A DNA stretch of 64,000 bases from Deinococcus depolymerans (lineage in GTDB: Bacteria; Deinococcota; Deinococci; Deinococcales; Deinococcaceae): assembly GCF_039522025.1 (NCBI RefSeq), contig NZ_BAAADB010000023.1, forward strand, positions 5,736-69,735. Reading direction: 5' to 3'. The notes beneath the pieces are model-generated. The model was not told the origin of the DNA. It did not search any database and was given only the letters and a program-made list of their open reading frames with translations. Numbering within the stretch: position 1 is the first letter of the stretch; each line of letters begins with the position of its first letter. Position numbers and translations under genes: made by a program. Shown in pieces: positions 46,880-56,000 of this stretch.

Positions 46880-47410
46880 ATGCCCCAGCCCCTTCAGGCC
46901 GCCACGCTGCTCGCCCTGCTGACCCTCGCCGCCTGCCGCTCCGTGCCCCTGCCGGAAGCCACGCCGACCGGCCGCGCCCAGCAGGACGGCGACGCGCCCC
47001 TCACCGCCCAGAGCGGCACGCGCCTCAGCGACGCCACCGCCCGCAGCCGCGTGACCGCCGCCGGGATTCCCGTGGTGTCCAGCGGCAACTGCAGTGTCCG
47101 CAGCAACGCCAGCTGCACGTCCCTCGAACAGATCTACTCCGGCACCATCGACGGGATCATCACGCTCAAGCAGGCGTCCGGCTGCGCCGTGAACATCACG
47201 GGCGGCACCGAGGTCGGGCACGCCAGCGGCACGTACAGTCACTACAACGGCTACAAGGTCGATACTTCCATCACCACCTGCGTGAGCAACTACATCACCG
47301 CGAACTTCACGTACATCGGCGTACGCGGCGACGGCGCGCCCCAGTACCGCAGCGCCGCCGGGAACATCTACGCCCGCGAATCGAACCACTGGGACATCCT
47401 GTACTACTGA
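46880..47410 (+). CDS. Lipoprotein with M15/Hedgehog-type zinc-site signature
   Basis: 176 residues. Lipobox 'LLTLAACRS', a disordered 30-residue linker, then a domain with 'LEQIYSGTIDGIITLKQASG', 'GTEVGHASGTYSHYNGYKVDTS' (in pieces) and the terminal 'NHWDILYY'. The H/H...D...HWD pattern is what I would expect of a M15 or Hedgehog-type zinc peptidase fold that acts on cell-wall peptides. Catalysis is inference. TGA abuts an SNR. Confidence 0.7.
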   Translation: MPQPLQAATLLALLTLAACRSVPLPEATPTGRAQQDGDAPLTAQSGTRLSDATARSRVTAAGIPVVSSGNCSVRSNASCTSLEQIYSGTIDGIITLKQASGCAVNITGGTEVGHASGTYSHYNGYKVDTSITTCVSNYITANFTYIGVRGDGAPQYRSAAGNIYARESNHWDILYY

Positions 47411-47566
47411 TACCGACTCCGATTGAATGGGCTGCAAAGACCATTCAATCCGAGCGGATGCGACTCGTAGAGCTGCCCCGCAGAGCAGGAGAGAAACGGA
47501 TTCCGGACGTGGCGTTGGCAGATCGGTGGTGTTCCGATCTGTTAGCGAAACAAACGGAATCCGTAT
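47410..47566 (+). repeat. SNR repeat
   Basis: Full forward copy with alternative stem GGCAGATCGG/CCGATCTGTT. Its first base is the last base of the preceding stop codon. Confidence 0.9.
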
Positions 47567-47569
47567 GAG

Positions 47570-47737
47570 CAATAGTGCGGACACTTTTCAAGCGCTAGAG
47601 GGAACAAGCATGGAAAACGTCTTCTGTAACGCCATTCCTGCTCACCCCCTCCCAGCCTCCCCCCTCAAGGGGGAGGGGTAAACACGGCGTGTTCATCGCT
47701 GGTCTGCCCTGAAGGTATGAACCTGTCCGCACCATTG
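47570..47737 (-). repeat. 165-bp repeat family, copy 3 (inverted)
   Basis: Complement of the 1068 and 16338 copies, running from CAATAGTGCGGACA to TGTCCGCACCATTG. SNRs flank both ends. Confidence 0.8.
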
Positions 47738-47740
47738 ATG

Positions 47741-47895
47741 AGACGGACTCCGATTGAATGGTGCTGGCAACCGTTCAATCCGAGCAGACTCGCAGAGCGG
47801 CGCCGCAGGGCGAGTGGCAGCAGAGCGGGGTCGGGCGGGGCGTCGGCAACCCGGCGCCCTGCGGGGGTGGGAACGGGACAGACGGCAGTCCGCCG
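47741..47895 (+). repeat. SNR repeat, GC-rich variant subtype
   Basis: Has the standard left end (GACGGACTCCGATTGAATGG) and a divergent right half ('GTCGGCAACCCGG', 'GGGAACGGGACAGACGG', ending CAGTCCGCCG). Confidence 0.75.
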
Positions 47896-47961
47896 CAGGT
47901 GAACGAAACCTTCACCGCGCCCCACGCCTGCACCCGCGGCGCGCACCGTACCCTGACAGAC

Positions 47962-48798
47962 ATGCGCGTGTACATCGGCTGCGGCGGCTACAGCAACGAC
48001 GACTGGACGGAAGAGGGCCTGCTCTACGAGGGGGTCCGCAAGGACGAGTACCTCGCCACCTACGCCCGGCACTTCGACGCCGCCGAACTGAACAGTTCCT
48101 TCTACGCCATTCCCGGCCTGAAGGCCTTCGAGGGCATGGCCCGCAGGAGCGGTGGCCGGGTGCGGTTCGCCGTGAAACTCCACCGGGTCTTCACCCACGA
48201 CCGCGCGCCCACCGACGCCGACTTCGACCGGATGCTGCAGAGCCCCGAACCGCTGCGCGAGGCGGGCGTCATGGGCCCCTACCTCGCGCAGTTCCCGTTC
48301 TCGTTTCACCGCACGCCCGCCAACCGCCGCTACCTGGGCCAGCTGGCCGAACGCTTCGCCGGGCATGAACTGGCCGTCGAGATGCGCCACGAGGGCTGGG
48401 ACCGCCCGGAAGTCCGCGAGGGCATGGCCGAGCGCGGCCTGATCTGGGTCAGCCCCGACTACCCGCCCGCCGGGGGCCTGCCGGAACCGCAACTGCACGT
48501 CACCGGGGACGTGGGCTACCTGCGCCTGCACGGCCGTAACGCCGGCAGCTGGTGGGAGGGGCAGAGCGCCGCCGAACGCCACGACTACCGCTACAGCCGC
48601 GCCGAGATGGACGAATGGGCGCAGAAGATCGCCCTCGTGGCGGACGACCTGAGCGAGCTGTACGTGTTCTTCGAGAACACCACCAAGGGCCACGCCCTGC
48701 ACAACATTCCCCAGTTGCGCGCGGCCCTGAACGCCCACGGCGTGCCGGTGCAGACGCCGGACCCCGGCCAGGGTCCCGAGCAGGGCCGCCTGCTCTGA
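47962..48798 (+). CDS. DUF72 domain protein
   Basis: 278 residues of the DUF72 (YecE) TIM-barrel family: 'YIGCGGYSNDDW' at the N-terminus, 'AELNSSFYAIP', 'FAVKLHRVFTHDR' and 'YLRLHGRNAGSWWEG', then 'YVFFENTTKGHALHN'. Function unproven. Start at 47962 chosen because conservation starts at Met-Arg-Val-Tyr. A bidirectional hairpin follows. Confidence 0.9.
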   Translation: MRVYIGCGGYSNDDWTEEGLLYEGVRKDEYLATYARHFDAAELNSSFYAIPGLKAFEGMARRSGGRVRFAVKLHRVFTHDRAPTDADFDRMLQSPEPLREAGVMGPYLAQFPFSFHRTPANRRYLGQLAERFAGHELAVEMRHEGWDRPEVREGMAERGLIWVSPDYPPAGGLPEPQLHVTGDVGYLRLHGRNAGSWWEGQSAAERHDYRYSRAEMDEWAQKIALVADDLSELYVFFENTTKGHALHNIPQLRAALNAHGVPVQTPDPGQGPEQGRLL

Positions 48799-48814
48799 GC
48801 GGACCGGACATGAA

Positions 48815-48838
48815 AACCCCCCACCGGAGTGGGGGGTT
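48815..48838. terminator. Terminator between DUF72 gene and tRNA-Asn remnant
   Basis: A perfect 10-bp stem AACCCCCCAC/GTGGGGGGTT with a tetraloop. On the minus strand it is followed by TTTTCA, so it would have terminated the tRNA gene; it can also serve the DUF72 gene. Confidence 0.8.
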
Positions 48839-48843
48839 CTGTG

Positions 48844-48910
<67 letters not shown>

Positions 48911-49080
48911 GGAAAATATCGTCTAGGACAGTATAAATCTCATTTGTTGTGGGGGTCAAGTGGCTGGGGAACACACGATCTCAAAGTCGTCCGTGTGCCT
49001 GTGGGTCAGTTGGTATAGTCCCCGCCGTGTCTCGTTTCACCAGTGCACCTTCTGCGAAAGTCCTCCGTTACCCTGAGTGA

Positions 49081-49215
49081 GTGAGACACGACCGTCTTGA
49101 ACGCATCCGACGGCTGAATCGCACAAGCTTCAGATGGCCCAACAAGATCTACCTCGAAACCTTCGCCGAGATGGAACTCGTTCTGGACCAGCGAGAGGTA
49201 GTTGGCTGGAACTAG
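49081..49215 (+). pseudogene. Short ORF cut by insertion-sequence end
   Basis: A GTG-initiated frame of 44 codons ('VRHDRLERIRRLNRT', 'LETFAEMELVLDQRE'). Its last codons lie inside the inverted-repeat end that begins at 49197 (GGTAGTTGGCTGGAACTA), so the frame is probably the 5' part of a gene truncated by insertion. Not recognised; low confidence that it is expressed. Confidence 0.3.
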
Positions 49216-49323
49216 ACTTTGTTGGCGAATTCGAAACCTGCTGTTTGGCGGGGCGGATCATCGCGGCTCAGTAACGATAAATGCGGAGTCCGGGGGCCAT
49301 CACCTGAATTCGCTAACAGAGGC
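49215..49323. mobile_element. 109-bp MITE-like insertion
   Basis: Ends GACTTTGTTGGCGAATTC and, on the complement, GCCTCTGTTAGCGAATTC (15 of 18 identical), flanked by GAACTA at 49209-49214 and 49324-49329. Removing it restores the 27-bp sequence that is uninterrupted at 63886-63912, so the insertion is datable relative to that end. Confidence 0.7.
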
Positions 49324-49326
49324 GAA

Positions 49327-49987
49327 CTATGCCCGACAGGAAACGCCTTGAGGCCGTGACAGCCACGCTCGCAGCGTCCAAACGCGATCGGTCAGCCCAA
49401 TCGCCATCGCCGATATGCGCTGGAGGTGCTGTTGACGTCCCTTCGGGACGTCAAGCTTCTTCCGAAGACCGCGTTGCGTTCGGCACCAGTTGTAGGTCCC
49501 CTGAACCAGATGAGCCAGGCTCACCCGGTGGACTGTCAGCCTCGCGAATGCGAGGCTTTTCCTCGCCAGGTGGGGATTCATCCGTCTTGCCGTCGCGTTC
49601 TGACGCTCCACGGCAGAGGTATTGGGCTTCCGGTAGCCCAACCGCTGCAGTTCCTCGTGCACCCGGGTGCGAGTCCCTGCGGCGATCTCGGTTCGGACGC
49701 TCACGACCCGCTTCCCGGCATACTCCTTGATGATCCGTACGTGGGCCGAGGATCGCGGGATCCGGTAAGCCGTCTTCGGGAACCGCCCCCGCGTCCCCTG
49801 TCTCGCAGGCCGGTACGGCCTGCCGAATACTTCAGGGAATAACGTCTGGTACGACAGAAAACCGTCCGTGAACAGGACCAGTCCATGCGGATCAGCGAGG
49901 CGTTCTTTGGTCTGAACGAGCAATGACCGCGTCAGGGTGGCGGTGCGCTCGCCGATTTCACCCTGGATCAGGAACTTACTGCTGGGA
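49327..49987 (-). pseudogene. 5'-truncated IS1-like DDE transposase
   Basis: About 215 codons of the C-terminal part of a transposase: 'LVLFTDGFLSYQTLFPEVFG' carries one catalytic Asp, 'KPNTSAVERQNATARRMNPH' (in pieces) the Glu region and 'VQGTYNWCRTQRGLRKKL' the terminus. Similar to IS1-type DDE enzymes. The coding frame breaks at 49988, where the second 320-bp MITE-like element begins; the N-terminal part is not found beyond it. Inactive remnant. Confidence 0.75.
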
Positions 49988-50308
49988 CAAGAGTTTCCAG
50001 GCGGCACGAGATGCCCTCCAGAACGCTGCCGATCACGGCCCCACACGGATTTTTATCGGTCAGCACAGCATGCTGCGCGTACCTGTTCCCTGCGCCCCGC
50101 ACCACACGACATCCGGCGCCTCTCGCCTTCTCGTTGTTCGACCGCCTGATGCTCGTCTCCGGGCTGTTCAGGCTGAGAAGGGCTTGGCACGGCTCAACAT
50201 GCACTCCAGAACGCGATAGAGAAAATGACGTGCTGACCGACGTTTCTCCTGATCCGCGTCCTCATGACGTCGTGTGGCACACGACTCCGACAGGCATGGA
50301 AACTCTTA
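49988..50308. mobile_element. 320-bp MITE-like element, copy B (inverted)
   Basis: The complement of copy A at 680-1000 with dispersed substitutions, bounded by CAAGAGTTTCCA and TGGAAACTCTTA. No clear target duplication is visible, consistent with later deletion of flanking transposase sequence on the right. Confidence 0.75.
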
Positions 50309-50323
50309 ACTTTAGATGAACAT

Positions 50324-50357
50324 GCTTTTTTGGAACATGCTGTAGTATCAAAAAAGC
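50324..50357. promoter_or_regulatory. AT-rich hairpin upstream of the RES gene
   Basis: Arms GCTTTTTTG and CAAAAAAGC with a 16-base spacer, 55 bp before the toxin start. It also contains a direct repeat GAACATGC. It could be an operator for an autoregulated toxin-antitoxin unit, or a terminator from older sequence. Confidence 0.3.
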
Positions 50358-50412
50358 CAAGTTGCGGCGTGACGAATGAAAATCAGTCCGGTGAAGACCC
50401 CTGGGGGTAAGA

Positions 50413-50907
50413 ATGGAACCGTTCACTCTCCTGCCGGCCTCACTCACACCACCTGCGGGGTACGTTACGTTCTTCCGCTTCGTCAGAAGGCACCGCGTGA
50501 CTACTCCGATCACTGCCGTGTACGTGTCCCCGAGTTCCAACCGCTGGAATGAGCTCGGCCAACCGGCGGTTTACGCAAGTTCGAGCAGGGCGCTCGCCGA
50601 GGCAGAGGTTCTCAAAAGCGTCTCGGCGACGATCTTACAGGCTGCTCTCGTTCCCATCCTCGTCCACGTCCCTAGTGAACTGATTCAGACGCTACCGGAT
50701 GACCAGTATCCAGGTGACTGGAATCACAATCCTCACCCTACCTCCACGCAGACCATAGGAGGTGGGTGGCTCAATGCCATGCGCGGCCTCGCCCTGCGCG
50801 TACGATCGGAGCGAGACCCGCATCAGTACAACGTCATCATCAACCCTCGCCACCAAGACGCCGTGCGAATACTCACGTGCGTTGATCCTAATTGGCCGCG
50901 CAGGTAA
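50413..50907 (+). CDS. RES-domain toxin (NAD+-degrading)
   Basis: 164 residues. 'TFFRFVRRHR', 'SNRWNELGQPAVYASSSRALAEAEVL' (in pieces 'SNRWNELGQPAVYASSSRAL') and 'GGGWLNAMRGLALRVRSE' plus 'YNVIINPRHQDA' follow the RES family in order. RES toxins phosphorolyse NAD+ and stop growth. GC-rich, unlike the antitoxin-like gene 185 bp downstream. In most such systems the antitoxin comes first, so the order here is reversed. Confidence 0.75.
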   Translation: MEPFTLLPASLTPPAGYVTFFRFVRRHRVTTPITAVYVSPSSNRWNELGQPAVYASSSRALAEAEVLKSVSATILQAALVPILVHVPSELIQTLPDDQYPGDWNHNPHPTSTQTIGGGWLNAMRGLALRVRSERDPHQYNVIINPRHQDAVRILTCVDPNWPRR

Positions 50908-51092
50908 ACCAATAACTTCGCTCACCGGACTGAAATCGACACATATCCCCAAAGGAGCTGACTGAAGAAAAAGTAAGATACTCCCAAAGGCTTATAGAGG
51001 GGGTCGATGTAGAAATACAATTTTATCAATACTCCTTATCCCCAGTCGAATTCTTCCTAATAGGTAATTCAAGTGAAGCAAGAGGTGAAAAA

Positions 51093-51542
51093 ATGAGCTC
51101 TGGATATCCTATCTATACTAGTACCCCTTCTCATAAGGAAATAGCAAGGATTCTTGGAATGATGATCGACAGCCCTTCTCAGCTTATCGATAAAATCACT
51201 CATGGCTTACCTTTTTCTGCTATGGAAAACCTGCAAAAAGCTTTAAGTGTTTCAAACTCTGAGCTTCTAAAAATCACTCATATGTCTCGGACGACATATA
51301 ACCGCAGAAAAGAAATGGGTGAGCTTAGCCTTGGGGAATCAAATATAATATTCAGATATGCACAAATATATGCTCTTGCCCTTCGAGTATTTGAAGACCC
51401 CAAGTTGGTTGATAGCTGGCTGACGAGCGAGCTTGACGTTTTCAGTGGTAAGACACCTCTTGAATATTCAGTAACTGAGCCTGGGGCTGCCTATGTTAAT
51501 AATGTTCTAATTAATCTTGATCAAGGTAATTTTATGGCATAA
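51093..51542 (+). CDS. Xre/MbcA/ParS-type antitoxin
   Basis: 149 residues. 'GLPFSAMENLQKALSVSNSELLKI' (in pieces), 'SRTTYNRRKEMGELS', 'RYAQIYALALRVFEDPKLVDSWLTSE' (in pieces) and 'GKTPLEYSVTEPGAAYVNNVL' (in pieces) match the RES-partner antitoxin family with its DUF2384 toxin-binding C-terminus. AGAGGTG precedes ATG. The frame stays open about 150 bp upstream, but the ribosome binding site supports this start. AT-rich codon use differs from the RES gene. Confidence 0.85.
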   Translation: MSSGYPIYTSTPSHKEIARILGMMIDSPSQLIDKITHGLPFSAMENLQKALSVSNSELLKITHMSRTTYNRRKEMGELSLGESNIIFRYAQIYALALRVFEDPKLVDSWLTSELDVFSGKTPLEYSVTEPGAAYVNNVLINLDQGNFMA

Positions 51543-51611
51543 GGAAAATTATTTTAACCCTTTTATAAATACATCGTATTTATCATTAGGCCTCTGCTAA
51601 AGTTGATCTGA

Positions 51612-51743
51612 TGCGAAATCGAATTGAATGGTTTTGTAAAGCCATTCAATTCGAGCGGAGCGAGTAAGAGCAGAACGGGTTCCGGACGTAGAGTTGGCCG
51701 TCCGGCGCCCTTCCGGGTTATCAACGAAACAGAAGTAATTCAT
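51612..51743 (+). repeat. Degenerate SNR repeat inside the island
   Basis: GAATTGAATGG/CCATTCAATTC hairpin, 'GGTTCCGGACGTAGAG' block and 'CAACGAAACAGAAG', all SNR parts, but both terminal ATACGGA arms have decayed. Confidence 0.75.
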
Positions 51744-51829
51744 ATGACTTCTGAGTATGTCGGGGATTCCTCCTTGTAGACGACAACAGCGGAGAGGGAA
51801 ATGACCGAAAACCCACTTTCGTAGGAGGT

Positions 51830-51958
51830 CTAGAGCAGTTCTCCGAATTACGGCATCAGAACAACAGCATTCTGATGCCTCCATTCTCCGTCCTGCTCGG
51901 CAACATTCACTCGCTCCGCTCGGCCATAAAGAAGGCATCTTTATGGCAAATGCTCTAG
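51830..51958. repeat. 129-bp element of nested hairpins
   Basis: Terminal repeats CTAGAGCA and TGCTCTAG enclose two strong hairpins: GCATCAGAA/TTCTGATGC and GCCATAAAGA/TCTTTATGGC. No coding potential. A MITE-like or structured-RNA element of a family not otherwise seen in the window. Confidence 0.55.
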
Positions 51959-51977
51959 TGTCGTTTCGGGCATAGCT

Positions 51978-52364
51978 TTGCTGCTCTCTGAGGTGGCCGT
52001 CGGTGCCAGCAGCCTTATGTGGCTGGAGAGGGCTGGTGGAGATGAGGTCCCGCAGGTGGAGCGGCGGGTGACCTGGGAGTACGCCCTCTACGCCCATGGA
52101 GAGACGGAGATTCCCACCATGACAGCGGATGGGTTTTCCATGCAAGCGAAGTCCTTTGCCTACTGGGAGGATCCCGAAGGAAGGCAGCAGCAGGACGAAG
52201 TTCTGGAATTGGAGGAAACACTCGGCGTAAAGGACCGGGACATTCTCAATTGGGCTGGGAAGCAGGGCTGGGAACTGGTGACGTACGAGAGGGAGATGGA
52301 TGGCAGGCATTCGAGACGCCTGACGTTCAAACGGCCTGTACAGTTGCCTGCCCCGCAGCAGTGA
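51978..52364 (+). CDS. DUF4177-like hypothetical protein
   Basis: 128 residues from a TTG start; the true start may be a GTG slightly downstream. The C-terminal 'WAGKQGWELVTYEREMDG' with 'RRLTFKRP', and 'WEYALYAHGE' earlier, are the beta-alpha-beta pattern of DUF4177. Function unknown. It begins 20 bp after the nested-hairpin element, so an N-terminal truncation is possible. Confidence 0.55.
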   Translation: MLLSEVAVGASSLMWLERAGGDEVPQVERRVTWEYALYAHGETEIPTMTADGFSMQAKSFAYWEDPEGRQQQDEVLELEETLGVKDRDILNWAGKQGWELVTYEREMDGRHSRRLTFKRPVQLPAPQQ

Positions 52365-52534
52365 GGGCGGCATAACAACGTACGGTTGCGGCAGCGTGGA
52401 GTGGGGTTTGTAGCCCCGCTCCACGACTCCATGCCTGATCGGTAGTCGGTCTACAGGTGTTCGCCCCAGCCGTGGCGTGACAACGGGCATCGGCCCCAGC
52501 CCACACGATTCAAGTCGGATGTTTCATTTGCGAT

Positions 52535-53017
52535 GTGAGCCGATCCCTGAGGTACAACGCGACGATGTACCTCATCGACCGACTCAGCGCCTGGAGTGAG
52601 CTCGATCCCATCGTCACACTCGGACCCCCCCAATACGTCCGGGCTGACCGGCGGATGCGGATCCTCCAAGTCACCTACAACGACCCCCAGGGAGGCCGGA
52701 CCGACCTCTCGGGAAGTCATACGCACGCTGAACAGTTTGAGCTGCTGACAGACCAGTCAGGCCGCCCGCTGTTCCACGACTACGTGATGTTCGGAATCCT
52801 GAACGGCGTGATCCAAAGGGGATGCGAAGCCCGCAACTGGCCCTGGTCCATCAGCCAGGATGCGTTGGGGATCTACCAAGCCACCGTCGATCAGGTCACG
52901 GCCGAAGCGACCAGTTGCAGCTTTCAGGCCCTGATCGACGCCTACCTTCAGCGGCTCCAACGAGAGCAACTGCTCTCAGAACGCGACGGACCGGCGGTTC
53001 AGACGGCCAGCCCCTGA
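52535..53017 (+). CDS. Hypothetical protein next to the type I RM operon
   Basis: 160 residues from GTG at 52535, or 150 from ATG at 52565 ('MYLIDRLSAWSELDP'), which I consider equally likely. Contains 'LSGSHTHAEQFELLTD' and a helical C-terminus; no family recognised. Convergent with hsdR, whose 3' end lies 48 bp away. Confidence 0.55.
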   Translation: MSRSLRYNATMYLIDRLSAWSELDPIVTLGPPQYVRADRRMRILQVTYNDPQGGRTDLSGSHTHAEQFELLTDQSGRPLFHDYVMFGILNGVIQRGCEARNWPWSISQDALGIYQATVDQVTAEATSCSFQALIDAYLQRLQREQLLSERDGPAVQTASP

Positions 53018-53065
53018 GTCGTTCGCCGGCCACCACCATCAGGCATTGGGGGCGGCCAGCGAACC

Positions 53066-56000
53066 TCACGCGTAGATGTGTTCAGTGCCACTCCTGTACG
53101 CCTCGTACACGTGCGCATAGATGGCCGTGACAGCCGCATCGAACTCCACCTTGCCGTAATGCTCCGGAAGGGCATCCAGCTCACGACGGATGGCCTGCCG
53201 GACCATGGCCCGCGCCTGCTGTTTCTTCCGCCAGTCCAACACCAGACTGTCCGTTTTCAGCCGCGTCAGCAGGCTGCGCGCCACAGCCTTCACGGCCTCC
53301 CGGTCCTGATCGGACAGAGGCACATCAACAGCCGTGATCTGATCGAAGACCGCCAGTTCCTCCTCCGAGAGGTTCTCCCGCAGGGCCCGCTTGACCTCCT
53401 CGCTCAGGTCACGTCCCAGGCGCATCAGCTCCTGGAAGAACGCCTCGATGTTCGCGGACCCGGAGTTGTACTCCTGAATCATGGCTTCCAGACGCGCCGC
53501 GTAGTTCACGCGGGTCTTGTTCTGTCGGGTCAACCGCTGCACCTCGCCACTCAGGGCGGCGCGGAGCTTCTCGGCTTCCGTGCGCTTTCGGGAGGTGCTC
53601 TTGAACTTCTCCTGCAGTTTCTCGAAATCGACCTGACTGAGATCCATCCGTGCTGTTGTGTCGCGGATGACGTACCCGTACGCGGCCACAGAGGAGTCGA
53701 GCAGTTCCTCCACTTGGTGCATCACACCTTCGAGTTCCGGCTCGTCCTCGCTGTCCTCACTCAACCGGTCAGCCAGCACACGGTACAGCGCCCGCTCCGG
53801 CGCGTACGGCTGAGCCGCCGGATCAGGTAACGCTGCCTTGAACAGCCGGTTGATGGTGCGGGCCGTGTCTCTGAAGCGCTTACGAACGTCATCCCCGGCA
53901 AGCAGGGCGTCCGTGGCATCCCGAATCAACTCCAGCTTCGTTTCCCCGTGCGCCTGAATGATCGCCTGCGGGTCAATGCCAAGTGGGGTGACGATCAGCT
54001 CCGCTTCGCGGATGGCCGCTTCCAGCGCCGCCAGCAGTTCACGCTTGTCCCGTACGGGCGTGTCCTCGCCCTTCTCGCCACTCTGTCCCGTGCCGTAGAT
54101 GGCCAGCGCCTTCTGAAGGTTACGGAACACCCCGACGTAATCCACGATCAGGCCACTGACCTTTTCCTCCCACACGCGGTTCGCACGCGCAATGGTCTGC
54201 ATCAGCGTGTGGTTCCGCATGGGCTTGTCGAGGTAGATGGTGCTGACACTCGGCGCGTCAAATCCGGTCATCCACATGGCACAGACGAACACCAGCCGCA
54301 ACGGATGGCCTGCATCCTTGAAGTTCCCTTCCAGGTCCTCCTTCACCATGCGCTGCCGGTGCGGGAGAATATCCAACCCCTTGTCCTTGAAGTCCGCAAT
54401 CTCGTTCTGAGCCTGCGACACGACCACAGCCATGTCCGTCTCCCGAAGGAACTTCAGCCGGGCCAGCAGCGGATCCCTGGCCTCCCCAGTCGCCACAAGC
54501 AACTCGGCCTCAGCCGCCAGGATCGCCTCCTTCCAGTAACGCTGGACCTTGTCGTACATGCGCACAGCTGTCGCCTTGTCGAGACTGACCACCATGCCCT
54601 TCCCGAACTGCCCGCGCCCCAGGAAGTGCTGCACGAGATCCTGCGCAATCTTCTCCAGGCGATCATCACGGGTGATGAGCTGGTACTCGCGCGAGAATTC
54701 GCGCTCCACCTGCTTCTCTGCCACCTCGTCGACGCTCTCCCGGTCGAGCAGGTCTTCCATCTCCGCCTGCAACTGCTCGTTCGTCAGTTGCAGTTCCGGG
54801 ATGCGGTTCTCGTAGTACAGCGGAACCGTCGCCCGGTCCTGCACCGCCTCGGAGAAGTTGTACACGGACACGTAATCACCGAAGACGTCCCGCGTTTTCT
54901 CTTCCCCCGCCATGAGGGGCGTGCCGGTGAACCCGATGAAGGCCGCGTGCGGCAGCGCCGCCCGCATGTTCCCCGCGAAGATGTCGTACTGGCTCCGGTG
55001 CGCCTCATCCGTCATGACGATCACGTCGTTTCTGGAGGACAACAGCGGGAACTGCTCCCCGGCAGGTACATGGAACTTCTGAATCAGCGTGAACAGGAAC
55101 CGGTGATCCTGACGCAGCAGCTCCTTCAGATGAGCCCCACTGGAGGCCCGGACGTCCTCTTCCTTCTCCTGCACCGTCGCCGTGCGGGCGAACGTCCCGT
55201 AGATCTGCTTATCCAGCTCCTCACGGTCCGTGACCACCAGGAAGCTCCAGTTCCCCGGCACCTTCCGCAGGACCTTGCGCGCGAAGAACACCATGCTCAG
55301 GGACTTCCCGGACCCCTGCGTGTGCCAGAACACCCCCAGGCGCCCGCGATTCTCCCCAAGCTGCCCCAGCGCCTGGAGGGCGTTGTTGACCCCCAGCACC
55401 TGGTGGTTCTTCGCCAGGATCTTCGCCACACCGCCCTTGCCCTCTAGGAACACCGTGAAGTTCTCCACCAGATCCAGCAGGCGGCCAGGCTCGCACACAC
55501 CGCGCAGCAGGGTTCCCAGCCCCACGCGCCGCGGCTCGTCTTCCCGCTCCACGCGCACCCACTCCGCGAAGTGCTCCCAGCCAGCCGTCATGCTTCCCAC
55601 CACAGCGTCAGTTCCGTTCGAGAGAACCTGCACGGCGTTCGCCTGGAACAGGTGCGGGATGGTGTCCCGGTAATCGCGCAGGTTGTCCCGGAACGCGTTG
55701 CGCAGGCGTCGGTGCGTGGACTTCAACTCCACGAACACCAGCGGAAGCCCGTTGACGAACCCCACCACGTCCGGCCGGCGCGTGTACAGGTCACTCTTGA
55801 CGGTCAGCTGCTGCACGGCCAGGAAGGAGTTCTGGTCCGGCTGTTCCCAGTCAATGACCCGAACCCGCTCGTTCTTCTCGCCGCCGCTCTCATCGTCCGG
55901 CACCAGGACCGGCACACCCGCCAGCATCAGGGCGTGCAGCTCCTGGTTGGCTGCCACGGCTGACAGCGCAGACCGGTCTGCCGTCAGCACTTCCAGCGCC

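Noticed and set aside
50940..51092. In-frame upstream extension of the antitoxin-like gene
   Set aside because: No ATG, GTG or TTG start in the extension, while the ATG at 51093 has a good ribosome binding site and fits family length.
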